The notes beneath the pieces are model-generated. The model made no database searches, had not been told where the DNA came from, and saw only the letters and a program-made list of their open reading frames with translations. Below, piece after piece: positions 7,486-17,013 of a stretch of DNA of 64,000 nucleotides (its first letter is position 1; every line of letters starts with the position of its first letter). The stretch comes from Gammaproteobacteria bacterium. GTDB taxonomy: Bacteria > Pseudomonadota > Gammaproteobacteria > Steroidobacterales > GCA-2729495. The DNA lies in the NCBI GenBank assembly GCA_015709695.1, contig CP054183.1, positions 2,592,992 through 2,656,991 of the forward strand. The letters are read 5' to 3'. The position numbers and the translations under genes were made by a program.

Positions 7486-9843
7486 CTATTGCAGGTACTT
7501 GATCTGCAGCGCGCCGATCTGTCCGTTGAACCTGAACGGCTTGCGGTCGTAGTACGCCTCCGACACCGGCGAATAGCTGTCCATGCCGACGTCGAAGGCG
7601 TCATTGGCCGTGAAGGCCAGCACGGCCGTCCGCGGGACGCTGCCGCGGGCAACCTGCTGCCCGTTGAGGCGAATGACGACATCAGCCGCGCCGCGTGGCG
7701 CGGCGATGGTGGTCTGCACCTCGATCTTCGCCTTGCCGGCCGGCAGCGCGGCGGTTTCCAGGCGCGTGCGCTCGATCTCGAACAGGTTGTACTCGTAGTG
7801 CAGCTTGCCCTGGTCGACCCAGAGCGCGACGCCGCCGGAGAAGGCACCGAGCGCATAGAGCACGCCCGAGGAATCAGCCTCGAGCTCGGTCTCCACCGTC
7901 ACGAGATTGCTGCGCGAACCGACTTTCGGCCCCGCGAACTCGGGAACACCCGTCACATCCTGCGTGTAGTGGAACTCGGTTGCCGGATTGTGCGGCGCCG
8001 ACTGCGGACTCCAGATGATCGACCAGAGGCCGCCACCCACCGGATACACCAGGTTGGCCTTCGCCTCCCGGTCGAAGAGCTGCCTGAGTTCGGCCAGCTT
8101 CTGCGGCTTCGACGCGGCGAGGTCTCTGGCCTGCGCGAAGTCGCTGCCGAGGTCGTAGAGGTTCCAGGTGTCCTTGTCCGGCGACCAGTCCTTGATACCC
8201 GGCGGCAGCCCGGGCACCCACGGGATGCGCGGACCCCAGGCCGCGGCGAACCAGCCGTCGGGGGAATAGATGCCGCGATCGCCCATGACCTCGAAATACT
8301 GGGCCTGCTTGCGGCCGGTGGCACTGGCATCGGCGAAGGTGTACCGCATGCTGATGCCGTCGAGCGGCTGTTGCGTCACGCCGTCCACCTCCGTCGGCGC
8401 CTGGATACCCAGCACGTCGTAGACGGTCGGCACGATGTCGTTGACGTGATGGAACTGGCTGCGGATCGCCTTGTCGGCCTTGATGGTTTTTGGCCACGAG
8501 ACGGCCATCGGCGTGCGCGTGCCGCCGAAGTGGCCGGCATTGAGCTTGGTTCCCTGGAACGGCGTGGACCCGGCCCAGGCCCAGCCTGCGTGATACATGT
8601 TGTCCGTCTTCGGGCTGCCGAGCGCGTCGAGGCCGCCGAGCCCCTGAAGGGCCTTGATGTGGTCCGCGATCTTCGTCGGGATGCCGTTCTGCGCCAGCAG
8701 TTCGCTGATCGAGCCGTTCTGGCCCTCGGAGCTGGAGCCGTTGTCGCCCCATACATAGAAAATCAGCGTGTTGTCGCGAAGCCCCAGCCGCTCGATCTCG
8801 TCGACCAGCCGCCCGGCCTGGGTGTCGGCATGCTCGGTGTAGCCCGCGAACACCTCCATCAGCCGGCTCTGGAACGGCTTCTCGCTGTCGGGAATGTCCG
8901 CCCAGGCAGCCATGGTGGCCGCGCGCGGCGTGAGCTTGGCGTTGGCCGGAATCCAGCCGAGCTTCTTCTGTCGCGCGAAAATCTCCTCGCGGAGCTTGTC
9001 CCATCCCTGGTCGAACCGGCCCCGGTACTTGTCGGCCCACTCCTTGAAAATATGGTGCGGGCCGTGGGACGCGCCGGGCGCCCAGTACATGAAGAACGGC
9101 TGCTGTGGCGCCAGGGCATTCTGGCGCCGGAGCCAGGCGATGGCGTCGCCCGCCATGTCTTCGGTGAAGTGATAGCCTTCCTTCTCCGGTGTCTCGATAC
9201 GGGTCGTGTTCCGGACGATCGCCGGCTCCCACTGGGATGACTCACCCGCCAGGAAGCCGTAGAAATAATCGAACCCGACCAGCCGGCCGGTGGGCCAGCG
9301 ATCGTAGGGCCCCTGGGCGGTCGTCTGCTCCGCCGGCGTGTTGTGCCACTTGCCGAAAGCCGCGGTGTTGTAACCGTAGTAGCCGAGGACCTTGGCCATC
9401 GAAGCGGTGGTAGCGGGAATCTCGCCCGTATAGCCCTCCCAGTTGTTGGCCAGCTCGGCGATCTGCCCGAAGCCGACACGATGGGTGTTGCGGCCCGTCA
9501 GCAGCGACGCCCGGGTCGGCGAACACATGGCCGCATTGTGGAAGCGGTTATAGGTGATGCCGCTCTGGGCGATGCGCGACAGCGTCGGCGTATGGATCGG
9601 CCCGCCAAATGTATCGGGCAGCGCCGGCCCGACGTCATCGAGCATGATGATGACGATGTTCGGCGCGCCTGCCGGCAGGTGCGACACCGGCTTCGACGGC
9701 ACGTAGCGGGACTCCGCGATGGTCGGGCCGGCCGTGCTCGGCGACGGCGGGTCAGCAAATGGCAGGTTCTGCTGCGCCAGCCCGGGAATCGGCAACAAGG
9801 CCATGATCCACAGGCAGGCTGCATTGCGGACTTTGTGCGTCAT
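7486..9843 (-). CDS. Exported arylsulfatase (formylglycine-dependent)
   Basis: A 785-residue sulfatase of the alkaline-phosphatase superfamily that cleaves sulfate esters. The start is an ATG with GGGGGAG upstream; it begins with a Sec-type signal peptide ending near AQQ (about residue 25), so the enzyme is periplasmic or secreted. The formylglycine motif CSPTR (Cys107-Arg111) lies in MCSPTRASLLTGRN, and the metal site begins with LDD (Asp69-Asp70). After the catalytic domain comes a ~170-residue C-terminal beta-rich region ending in GQIGALQIKYL, possibly a lectin-like module. A formylglycine-generating enzyme would be needed in trans; none is in the window. It is divergent from the octaheme cytochrome gene with 67 bp between starts. 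Confidence 0.93.
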   Translation of the reverse strand: MTHKVRNAACLWIMALLPIPGLAQQNLPFADPPSPSTAGPTIAESRYVPSKPVSHLPAGAPNIVIIMLDDVGPALPDTFGGPIHTPTLSRIAQSGITYNRFHNAAMCSPTRASLLTGRNTHRVGFGQIAELANNWEGYTGEIPATTASMAKVLGYYGYNTAAFGKWHNTPAEQTTAQGPYDRWPTGRLVGFDYFYGFLAGESSQWEPAIVRNTTRIETPEKEGYHFTEDMAGDAIAWLRRQNALAPQQPFFMYWAPGASHGPHHIFKEWADKYRGRFDQGWDKLREEIFARQKKLGWIPANAKLTPRAATMAAWADIPDSEKPFQSRLMEVFAGYTEHADTQAGRLVDEIERLGLRDNTLIFYVWGDNGSSSEGQNGSISELLAQNGIPTKIADHIKALQGLGGLDALGSPKTDNMYHAGWAWAGSTPFQGTKLNAGHFGGTRTPMAVSWPKTIKADKAIRSQFHHVNDIVPTVYDVLGIQAPTEVDGVTQQPLDGISMRYTFADASATGRKQAQYFEVMGDRGIYSPDGWFAAAWGPRIPWVPGLPPGIKDWSPDKDTWNLYDLGSDFAQARDLAASKPQKLAELRQLFDREAKANLVYPVGGGLWSIIWSPQSAPHNPATEFHYTQDVTGVPEFAGPKVGSRSNLVTVETELEADSSGVLYALGAFSGGVALWVDQGKLHYEYNLFEIERTRLETAALPAGKAKIEVQTTIAAPRGAADVVIRLNGQQVARGSVPRTAVLAFTANDAFDVGMDSYSPVSEAYYDRKPFRFNGQIGALQIKYLQ

Positions 9844-9910
9844 GACTCCCCCCTGATTTACCCTCGTGCAGGACAGCACCGGGTCTTCCGTAGGCTACCA
9901 TCGTGCTGCA

Positions 9911-12145
9911 ATGTCGGGAGCCAGCCTATCACAGCCACGCCATGCCCGGAGTCGGGTGACCCGGCTTCTGTATGCTGCCTTCCTGCTCGCCGGCGTCGCG
10001 GGCACGGCCTGGTGGCTGCTTGCGCGGCAGCCACCGGCGCTGCCTCCCCCGTCCTTCGTCGGCTCGGCCTCCTGCGCCGGCTGCCATGCCAGCGAACATG
10101 CCGCATGGACGGGATCCCAGCACGCGCTGGCGATGCAGGTTGCGGGTGACACCTCGGTGGCAGGCCGATTCGCTGGCGAAACCGTGGCATTCGATGGCGA
10201 GCAAACGCGTTTTTTCCGGCGCGACAACCGCTTTTTCGTCCACACCGACGGGCCCGATGGAGTCACTGCGGACTTCGAGATCCGGTACAGCTTCGGCGTG
10301 CGTCCACTGCAGCAGTACCTCGTGCCGCTGCCCGGCGGCCGGCTACAGGCGCTCGGCCTCGCCTGGGATACGCGGCCCGCGGACGCGGGAGGGCAGCGCT
10401 GGTTCGACCTCTACCCGGGGCAGGACCTGAAACCCGGCAATCCCCTGCACTGGACCGGCATCGACCAGACCTGGAACTACCAGTGCGCGGATTGCCATTC
10501 CACCAACCTGCGAAAGAACTTCGACCCGGCCACTCGCAGCTACGCCACCCGCTGGTCCGAAATCAGCGTCGGCTGCGAAGCCTGCCATGGGCCGGCATCC
10601 AGGCACCTCGCCTGGGCGAGGAAGGCCGACGGCTGGCGGGCAATGGACGCGGACCATGGGCTCGTCGTGGCGCTCGACGAACGCCACGGCATCGCCTGGA
10701 AGGCTGGTAGTGCCATCACGGCGACACGCACGGTTCCGCGCACCAGCGAGCGCGAGATCACCACCTGCGCCCGCTGCCACGCGCGGCGCGGGCAGTTCTC
10801 CGACGCGGTGCACGCCGGCGACAACTGGCTCGACGCCTTCCAGCCCGCACTCATCGAGCCCGGCCTCTACCATGCCGATGGCCAGCAGCGCGACGAGGTC
10901 TACACCTGGGGCTCCTTCATGCAGAGCCGCATGCAGGCCGCCGGCGTGACCTGCGCGGATTGCCATGACCCGCATTCCCAGCGGCTGCGCGCCCCGGGCA
11001 ATGCCGTCTGCGCGCAATGCCATGCGCCCGCGAGCTTCGACACCACCGCGCATCACCATCACCAGGCCGGCACCCCGGGCGCCGCGTGCACCGCCTGCCA
11101 CATGCCGGCGACGACCTACATGGTGGTGGACCCGCGCCATGACCATTCGCTGCGCATCCCGCGACCGGACCTGAGCGTGACGCTCGACACGCCGAACGCC
11201 TGCGGCACCTGCCACGCGGAGCGCGGCGCGCAGTGGGCGGCCGGGGCGATCAGGGCCTGGTACCCGCAGGGCAAGCCGGACTTCCAGGGCTTTGCCACGA
11301 CATTCGCCGCCGCCTGGCGTGGCGACCCCGCGGCGGCAGCCGGGCTGGCCAGGCTCACCACCGATGCGGCCCAACCGGCGATCGTGCGCGCCAGCGCCAT
11401 TGCCCACGGAACGCATCTCGCTGGCACCGACATGCAGGCGGCGACGCTCGCAGCACTGGCCGACACCGATGCGCTGGCGCGGGCAACGGCGGCCGAAGCG
11501 CTGCGCTCCGCGGATGCGGGGCTGCGTGCCGAGAGCCTGCCGGCACTACTGACAGACCGCGTGCGGCTGGTGCGCATGGCGGCCGCCCGCTCGCTCGCCG
11601 GGGAAGCGGAGTCGCGGCTCGTCGGTGACGAAGTGCCACGGTTCACCGCGGCGCTGGCCGAGTGGGTCGCGGCCCGCCGCTTCAACGCCGACCGGCCGGA
11701 GGCGCAGGTCGAACTCGGCGCGCTGTCCATGGAACGTGGCGACCCGGCCTCCGCGATGGCTTCGTTCCGCGCAGCGCTGTCACTGGACCCCGGCTTCGTG
11801 CAGGCGGCCGTGAACCTCGCCGATGCACAGCGGGCCACCGGCGACGAAGCCGCCGCCGAACAGACCTTGCGCAAAGCCCTCGCGCGTGACCCGGATGTGG
11901 CGGTTGCCCACCATGCGCTCGGCCTGTCGCTGGTCCGCCAGGGACGCACCCGCGAAGCCCTGATGGAACTGCGGCGGGCCCATGAACTCGACCCGGCCGA
12001 TGCGCGCCTGGCCTACGTCTACGCGGTTGCCCGCCACGACACGGGAGATGTCGCCGGCGCCATCCTCACGCTGCGCGAAGCCCTGCGCACGCAGCCTCAT
12101 GACCGCGACCTGGCCGCGGCGCTGGCTGCCTACGAGCGCGAGTGA
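9911..12145 (+). CDS. Membrane-anchored octaheme cytochrome c with TPR domain
   Basis: A 744-residue protein with an N-terminal membrane anchor or uncleaved signal (about residues 19-37) and a periplasmic body. Eight CxxCH heme-c motifs are present (CAGCH at 55, then CADCH, CEACH, CARCH, CADCH, CAQCH, CTACH and CGTCH), spread over the first ~440 residues in the manner of cytochrome c554/NrfA-like multiheme proteins. The region after ~440 is alpha-helical and repeat-like, ending in TPR units (about 590-744) that probably mediate protein contacts. A GTG 45 bases upstream is a possible earlier start. Its redox partner and substrate are not known; it shares a divergent promoter region with the sulfatase. 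It would need cytochrome c maturation factors encoded elsewhere. Confidence 0.88.
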   Translation: MSGASLSQPRHARSRVTRLLYAAFLLAGVAGTAWWLLARQPPALPPPSFVGSASCAGCHASEHAAWTGSQHALAMQVAGDTSVAGRFAGETVAFDGEQTRFFRRDNRFFVHTDGPDGVTADFEIRYSFGVRPLQQYLVPLPGGRLQALGLAWDTRPADAGGQRWFDLYPGQDLKPGNPLHWTGIDQTWNYQCADCHSTNLRKNFDPATRSYATRWSEISVGCEACHGPASRHLAWARKADGWRAMDADHGLVVALDERHGIAWKAGSAITATRTVPRTSEREITTCARCHARRGQFSDAVHAGDNWLDAFQPALIEPGLYHADGQQRDEVYTWGSFMQSRMQAAGVTCADCHDPHSQRLRAPGNAVCAQCHAPASFDTTAHHHHQAGTPGAACTACHMPATTYMVVDPRHDHSLRIPRPDLSVTLDTPNACGTCHAERGAQWAAGAIRAWYPQGKPDFQGFATTFAAAWRGDPAAAAGLARLTTDAAQPAIVRASAIAHGTHLAGTDMQAATLAALADTDALARATAAEALRSADAGLRAESLPALLTDRVRLVRMAAARSLAGEAESRLVGDEVPRFTAALAEWVAARRFNADRPEAQVELGALSMERGDPASAMASFRAALSLDPGFVQAAVNLADAQRATGDEAAAEQTLRKALARDPDVAVAHHALGLSLVRQGRTREALMELRRAHELDPADARLAYVYAVARHDTGDVAGAILTLREALRTQPHDRDLAAALAAYERE

Positions 12146-12163
12146 GGACGGCGGTCCCCGGCC

Positions 12164-12922
12164 TCAGAAGCGCCAGGCGAATCCCAGGGCGGGACCGCCT
12201 TCGGCCACATCCCAGCGGAAGCGGCCGGCGCCACTGCCATCGTCGTAGTCGACATCGAGGTGGCGGTAGCCGATCAGCAGGTTGGCGTGTTCGCTCATGG
12301 CCCAGGAAGCAAACGCCGTGGCATGCCAGCTGAAGTCGCTGCCGATGCCGAAGCCGCCGATGTCACCGCGCGCCACCAGCGTCCAGTCCCGGCCGAGCGG
12401 CCACTCGTAGCGCAGACCGACGACCGGATCGAGCCAGCTCTCGCTCTCGCTCGCGGCGAGCGTCTGGCCCAGAGGCCCGCCGCCATAGATGTGCAGGTCC
12501 GCATCGAGATCCCAGTACCGCAGGCCGCCGTAGACGTCCAGGCGATCGGTCAGCGCGTAGGACAGGTCCAGCTCGGTGATGAGCTGGTCACCCTCGACCT
12601 TGGCGCGGGTGCGGCCTGCCGGCCCGAGCCCGTCCTTCTTCTGCTCGAGGTCCATGTAGATCAGATCGGCCACCACCGCCCAGCGGCCGCGCTTGCCGCG
12701 ATACGACGCCATGGCACCGAATTCGAGATTGTCGAGGATGTCGTCGAAGCCGACATTCACGTCGGCGTCGAGATTGCCGATGGATGCCTTGCCATCGATC
12801 GACGCGCCGATCATGTAGACCGTCGCGGTGTGCTGCCAGGACTCCTCGGCAGCAGCCACGCCACCGCAGGCCATGGCGGCCGCCAGCGCAAGGGCGGCGG
12901 ATCGTGCTCGTGAACGCAACAT
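12164..12922 (-). CDS. Outer-membrane beta-barrel protein
   Basis: A 252-residue exported protein with a clear signal peptide ending at AAA near residue 24. The mature part alternates hydrophobic and polar residues in short strands (for example LITELDLSYALTDRLDVYGG and LVARGDIGGFGIG) and ends in FAWRF, with the terminal Phe used for outer-membrane insertion. This fits a small 8- to 10-strand barrel of the OmpW/OmpA-like or porin-family type. GGAG stands about six bases before the ATG. It is divergent from gmk. The substrate or role is unknown, and no catalytic motif is seen. Confidence 0.8.
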   Translation of the reverse strand: MLRSRARSAALALAAAMACGGVAAAEESWQHTATVYMIGASIDGKASIGNLDADVNVGFDDILDNLEFGAMASYRGKRGRWAVVADLIYMDLEQKKDGLGPAGRTRAKVEGDQLITELDLSYALTDRLDVYGGLRYWDLDADLHIYGGGPLGQTLAASESESWLDPVVGLRYEWPLGRDWTLVARGDIGGFGIGSDFSWHATAFASWAMSEHANLLIGYRHLDVDYDDGSGAGRFRWDVAEGGPALGFAWRF

Positions 12923-13020
12923 GTGGTCTCCAGTCAGGGACGCCGGGTGCGGCTTGCGGCGGCCAGTGTACGATGAGCGGCGACGCAACACACCGGCAAC
13001 AGGCCGCCCCCTCTCCCGCC

Positions 13021-13659
13021 ATGACCCCGTCGCCAGGCCAGCTCTTCGTCCTCAGCGCACCTTCGGGCGCCGGCAAGACCACGCTCACCCGCGGCCTGCT
13101 GGCGGCCGACCCGGGCCTGCGCTTCTCGGTGTCCTTCACCACACGCAAGCCGCGGGGCGCCGAGAGGGACGGGCAGGATTACTTCTTTGTCGACCATGCG
13201 CGCTTCGAGGCCATGATCGCCGCCGGCGAGTTGCTGGAGTACGCCAGCGTCTTCGGCAACTACTACGGGACCGGCCGGGCGCAGATCGAGGCGCACACCG
13301 CTGCCGGGCGCAACGTGCTGCTCGACATCGACTGGCAGGGCGCCCGCCAGGTGCGCCAGCGCATGCCGCAGAGCGTGCTGATCTTCATCATGCCGCCGTC
13401 GCTCGCCGAGCTGGAGCGTCGCCTGCGGGGCCGGGCCACCGACAGCGATGCCGTCATCGCGCGGCGGCTGGCCGAGGCGCAGTCGGAGATGAGCCACTGG
13501 CCGGAGTTCGACTACGTGGTGATCAACGAGGATCGCGACCGGGCACTGGCCACGCTGCAGGCCATCCTCGCGGGCCGCGGTGCCGCCTCGCGGACGACGG
13601 AGCCGGCGGTGCAGCGGATGGCGGCCGCGGTCATTGGCCGGGGCATGAAGCCGGGCTGA
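13021..13659 (+). CDS. gmk: Guanylate kinase
   Basis: Phosphorylates GMP to GDP with ATP in the cytosol, feeding GTP and (p)ppGpp synthesis. The 212-residue protein starts just before the P-loop SAPSGAGKTTL (about residues 12-22) and has the GMP-binding region SFTTRKPRGAERDGQDYFF (about 39-57) and DIDWQGARQV near 102. An ATG 48 bases upstream is in frame, but the nearer start fits family length. It stands in the usual gmk-rpoZ-spoT order, with a repeat element inserted between gmk and rpoZ. Confidence 0.97.
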   Translation: MTPSPGQLFVLSAPSGAGKTTLTRGLLAADPGLRFSVSFTTRKPRGAERDGQDYFFVDHARFEAMIAAGELLEYASVFGNYYGTGRAQIEAHTAAGRNVLLDIDWQGARQVRQRMPQSVLIFIMPPSLAELERRLRGRATDSDAVIARRLAEAQSEMSHWPEFDYVVINEDRDRALATLQAILAGRGAASRTTEPAVQRMAAAVIGRGMKPG

Positions 13660-13673
13660 CGCTGGGCCGGCGC

Positions 13674-13927
13674 GGTGGCCGCCCTTGCGGCCGGTGGCCG
13701 ACGCTTCGACCGGTGGCCGACGCTTCGACCGGTGGCCGACGCCGCGGCCGGTAGCCGACGCCGCGGCCGGTGGCCGCCCTTGCGGCGGGGGGCCTCCAAA
13801 GTCGCTCCCCGATACTCGCTTGGTTTGGAGGCCCCCCGCCTCCGGGCGGTTCGGCGGCGCCTGGTGTCTCCCGCCGCAAGGGCGGCCACTGGTCGCAGCG
13901 TCGGCTACCGGCCGCAAGGGCGGCCAC
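13674..13927. repeat. Inverted array of 19-bp tandem repeats (REP/BIME-like element)
   Basis: Six head-to-tail 19-bp units start at 13674, 13693, 13712, 13731, 13750 and 13769 (consensus near GGTGGCCGACGCTTCGACC, with variants CCCTTGCGG and CCGCGGCC). After a central hairpin the same units return in reverse orientation, with GCCGCAAGGGCGGCCAC at 13873-13889 and 13911-13927, exactly two periods apart. Many units contain the small palindrome GCCGC-4-GCGGC. The element fills nearly all of the gmk-rpoZ gap and lacks the spacers of a CRISPR. The rest of the gap (13928-14001) holds nothing recognised beyond the rpoZ leader. Confidence 0.85.
13784..13840. repeat. Central 17-bp perfect hairpin of the repeat element
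   Basis: The arms 13784-13800 and 13824-13840 are perfect inverse complements (GGCGGGGGGCCTCCAAA and its partner) around a 23-base loop. With the outer repeats in opposite orientation this forms a nested palindrome. There is no U-run after either arm, so it is not a standard intrinsic terminator. Confidence 0.85.
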
Positions 13928-14001
13928 TTCGGTCCAAGGTTGCGCCCCGCCCTCCACCCGGTTAGCCTTTGCACCCCAAAACGACCCCCGGACAGCGCAC
14001 C

Positions 14002-14295
14002 ATGGCCAGAATCACCGTCGAAGACTGCCTCGGCAACGTCGAAAACATCTTCGAACTCGTCATGGTCGCCGCCAAGCGTGCCCGGCGGCTCGCCAACGGC
14101 GCCCCGCCGCAGCTCGACTGGGAAAACGACAAGCCCACCGTGCTCGCCCTGCGCGAGATCGCCGAGGGCCTCGTCGGCCCCGAGATCCTCACCGAGGCCG
14201 ATCCCACGCCCGCCGACCTGTTCGCCACCGAGCAGGCCAACGATCTGCTGGCCAACCAGCCGATCAACATGAACGACGATTCCGACCTCATCTGA
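14002..14295 (+). CDS. rpoZ: RNA polymerase omega subunit
   Basis: A 97-residue small subunit that wraps the beta' C-terminus, assists core assembly and forms part of the (p)ppGpp binding site in proteobacteria. The sequence opens [10 protein letters not shown] and has the omega hallmark [11 protein letters not shown] and [15 protein letters not shown] (about residues 40-55). The acidic C-terminal tail is usual. It lies directly before spoT, whose product makes and degrades the ligand for this subunit. Confidence 0.97.
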   Translation: MARITVEDCLGNVENIFELVMVAAKRARRLANGAPPQLDWENDKPTVLALREIAEGLVGPEILTEADPTPADLFATEQANDLLANQPINMNDDSDLI

Positions 14296-14362
14296 CCGCT
14301 GCGTCGCGCCGCTCCTTGAAATAAGCCCGGAAAGGGCCTGCCTGCCCCGCTAAAATCCATTC

Positions 14363-16549
14363 ATGGATTACGGGGCCCTGCTGCTCGACAGGCTGCCGCT
14401 GATGGGCCGGCGCAACTTCGGGCTGCGCCAGCTCCTCGCGCGCCTGGAATACCTGCCACCCGACCAGCTCAAGCGGGTCGAAACGGCCTTCGAGTTCGCC
14501 GCCGCCGCCCATGCCGGCCAGAAGCGCCGCTCCGGCGAGCCCTACATCACCCACCCGGTGGCCGTCGCCAGCATCCTCGCGCAGCTGCGCCTCGACCACC
14601 AGACCATCGAGGCGGCGCTGCTGCACGACGTCATCGAGGACACGCCCGCCGCGAAGACCGACATCCAGAAGTGCTTCGGCCCCGAGGTGGCGGCGCTGGT
14701 GGACGGCGTAAGCAAGCTCGACCAGCTCTCCTTCACCAGCCGCGCGGAAGCGCAGGCCGAGAGCTTCCGCAAGATGATGCTGGCGATGGTGGAGGACATC
14801 CGCGTCATCCTCGTGAAGCTCGCGGACCGGCTGCACAACATGCAGACGCTGGAGGCCATGCCGCCGGAGAAGCAGGGCCGCATCGCCCGCGAGACGCTCG
14901 AGGTCTACGCCCCCATCGCCAACCGGCTCGGCATCAACAGCGTGAAGACCGAGCTCGAGGACCTCGGCTTCCGCCATGCCTACCCCTTCCGCTACCGGGT
15001 GCTGGACCGCGCGGTGCGCAAGGCCGAGGGCAACCAGCGCCAGTTCGTGAGGAAGATCGAGGACCGGCTGGAGAAGGCGCTGAAGGATGCCGGCATCCCC
15101 GGCAAGGTGCTGGGCCGCAAGAAACACCTGTACAGCATCTACCGCAAGATGCTGCGCAAGAAGCAGTCGCTCTCGGAAATCGCCGACGTCTTCGCCTTCC
15201 GGCTCATCATGCCCGACGTCGACAGCTGCTACCGCGGTCTGGGCATCGTGCACCAGCTCTACAAGCCGATGCCCGGGAAGTTCAAGGACTACATCGCCAT
15301 CCCGCGGGTCAACGGCTACCAGTCGCTGCATACCGTGCTGCTCGGGCCCAACGGCATCCCCATCGAGGTGCAGATCCGCACCGAGCAGATGGACCGCATC
15401 GCCGAGAGCGGCATCGCCGCGCACTGGCAGTACAAGGAACCCGGCAACGAACCCGAGGCCCTGCCGCCGCAGGCCCGCGCCCGCGAATGGCTCGCCAGCA
15501 TCAGCGAAATGCAGCAGGCGGCGGATTCCGAGGAATTCCTCGAACACGTCAAGGTGGACCTCTACCCCGACAAGGTCTACGTGTTCACGCCCAAGGGTGA
15601 CATCCTGCGCCTGCCCCGCGGTGCCACCTGCGTGGACTTCGCCTACGCCGTGCACACCGGCGTCGGCGACCGATGCGTGGCCGCGAAGATCGACCGACGC
15701 CTGGTGCCGCTGCGTACCACGCTCAACAACGGCGAGACGGTGGAGATCATCACCGCGAAGACGGCGCGCCCCAATCCGGCCTGGGTGAACTTCGTGGTCT
15801 CCGCCAAGGCGCGGGCCGCCATCCGCCAGTTCCTCAGGAACCTGCAGCAGAGCGAGGCACGCGAGCTCGGCCGGCGCCTGCTCGACCAGTCGCTGCGCGA
15901 CTTCCGCTCCGCGCTGCGCAAGGTCAGCCGCGAGCAGATGCAGAAGCTGCTCGACGAGCTCGGCCTCGCCAGCGCCAACGAACTGTTCGAGCAGATCGGC
16001 CTCGGCGAGCGCCTCGCGCCGGTGGTCGCCAAGGTGCTGCTGCAGGAGGGTGCCGAGACCGAGGCGCCGCCGGCGGGCGAGCCCACGGGTGCCGCGGGCA
16101 AGGCCTCGCCCATCACCATCGCCGGCACCGAGGGCCTGGTGGTGAGCTACGCGCGCTGCTGCCATCCGCTGCCCGGCGACGCGATCATGGGCTACCTCAG
16201 CGCCGGGCGCGGCGTGGTCATCCACCGCAACACCTGCGGCAACCTCAGCGAGTACCGCAAGCAGCCGCACAAGTGGATCCCGGTCACCTGGGAGACCGGC
16301 ATCGAGCGCGAATTCTCCAGCGAGATCCGCGTGGAAGTCGACAACAAGCCCGGGGTGCTGGCCGAAGTCGCCTCGCGCATCGGCGACGCCGGTTCGAATA
16401 TCGAGCAGGTCTCGGTGGACGACCGGCTCGAGGATACCGCGGCACTGGTGTTCTCCATCCTGGTGCGCGACCGCAAGCAGCTCGCCCAGGTCATCCGCAG
16501 CATCCGCCACATGGCGGCGGTGAAGAAGGTCACCCGCAGCTGCGCCTGA
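14363..16549 (+). CDS. spoT: Bifunctional (p)ppGpp synthetase/hydrolase SpoT
   Basis: A 728-residue RelA/SpoT homologue that makes and degrades the alarmone (p)ppGpp. The HD hydrolase domain (about 45-200) has its metal ligands intact (His64, His88-Asp89 in [18 protein letters not shown]), so hydrolysis is expected. The synthetase domain (about 235-345) carries [13 protein letters not shown] and the YQSLHT segment. A TGS domain (about 395-455), a helical region, and a C-terminal ACT domain (about 655-728) follow. A conserved cysteine pair near RCCHPLPGD precedes the ACT domain. Position behind rpoZ and an intact HD support SpoT rather than RelA. Confidence 0.97.
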   Translation: MDYGALLLDRLPLMGRRNFGLRQLLARLEYLPPDQLKRVETAFEFAAAAHAGQKRRSGEPYITHPVAVASILAQLRLDHQTIEAALLHDVIEDTPAAKTDIQKCFGPEVAALVDGVSKLDQLSFTSRAEAQAESFRKMMLAMVEDIRVILVKLADRLHNMQTLEAMPPEKQGRIARETLEVYAPIANRLGINSVKTELEDLGFRHAYPFRYRVLDRAVRKAEGNQRQFVRKIEDRLEKALKDAGIPGKVLGRKKHLYSIYRKMLRKKQSLSEIADVFAFRLIMPDVDSCYRGLGIVHQLYKPMPGKFKDYIAIPRVNGYQSLHTVLLGPNGIPIEVQIRTEQMDRIAESGIAAHWQYKEPGNEPEALPPQARAREWLASISEMQQAADSEEFLEHVKVDLYPDKVYVFTPKGDILRLPRGATCVDFAYAVHTGVGDRCVAAKIDRRLVPLRTTLNNGETVEIITAKTARPNPAWVNFVVSAKARAAIRQFLRNLQQSEARELGRRLLDQSLRDFRSALRKVSREQMQKLLDELGLASANELFEQIGLGERLAPVVAKVLLQEGAETEAPPAGEPTGAAGKASPITIAGTEGLVVSYARCCHPLPGDAIMGYLSAGRGVVIHRNTCGNLSEYRKQPHKWIPVTWETGIEREFSSEIRVEVDNKPGVLAEVASRIGDAGSNIEQVSVDDRLEDTAALVFSILVRDRKQLAQVIRSIRHMAAVKKVTRSCA

Positions 16550-16623
16550 CCCTAGTGCCCGGCGGCCGAATGACCGATCATGGGCGCCGTTTCCGGGTTC
16601 CGGCAGCCGCATCGAGGTTCTCC

Positions 16624-17004
16624 ATGTCGAAGCAGGTCATCAGCACGGCGCAGGCGCCCGCCGCCATCGGCACCTATTCCCAGGCGATCCGCGCCGGCGG
16701 CATGGTCTACATCTCCGGCCAGATCCCGCTGGATCCGGCCACCGGCCAGCTGGTGGCCGGCGACATCCGCGAGCAGATCCACCAGGTGTTCCGCAACCTG
16801 GCGGCGGTGGCCGCGGCAGCCGGGCTCGGACTCGAGCAGGCCGTGAAGGTCACCGTGTACCTCACCGACCTCGGCCACTTCGCCGCGGTGAACGAGATCA
16901 TGGCCGGGTACTTCCCGCAGCCCTTTCCCGCCCGTGCCGCCATTGGCGTATCGGCCCTGCCGAAGGGCGCGGCAGTGGAGGCCGACGCCATCCTCGCCGG
17001 CTGA
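16624..17004 (+). CDS. ridA: RidA family reactive-intermediate deaminase
   Basis: A 126-residue trimeric enzyme that hydrolyses reactive enamine/imine intermediates from PLP enzymes to keto acids and ammonia, protecting metabolism. Family marks are [22 protein letters not shown] at the start of the domain and the catalytic Arg segment [15 protein letters not shown] near residues 101-115, followed by the Glu of VEADAI. GAGG lies six bases before the ATG. It sits between spoT and recG as in many gammaproteobacteria. Confidence 0.96.
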   Translation: MSKQVISTAQAPAAIGTYSQAIRAGGMVYISGQIPLDPATGQLVAGDIREQIHQVFRNLAAVAAAAGLGLEQAVKVTVYLTDLGHFAAVNEIMAGYFPQPFPARAAIGVSALPKGAAVEADAILAG

Positions 17005-17013
17005 ACGGCCGCC

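Noticed and set aside
12973..13020. Earlier ATG start for gmk
   Set aside because: It adds 16 residues before the P-loop region that are not typical of guanylate kinases; kept as an alternative only.
13674..13927. CRISPR array
   Set aside because: The repeats are 19 bp, directly abutting, with no unique spacers and no cas genes nearby.
13660..13965. Small Arg/Pro/Gly-rich proteins encoded in the repeat element
   Set aside because: The 19-bp period shifts frame at every unit and no start or ribosome site is consistent; these frames are repeat artefacts.
14288..16612. A 774-codon open frame antisense to spoT, and similar long frames opposite gltA, ctaD, recG and other genes
   Set aside because: High-GC codon bias creates long open antisense frames; the sequences are Arg/Ala/His-rich without family similarity, while the sense frames encode well-known proteins.
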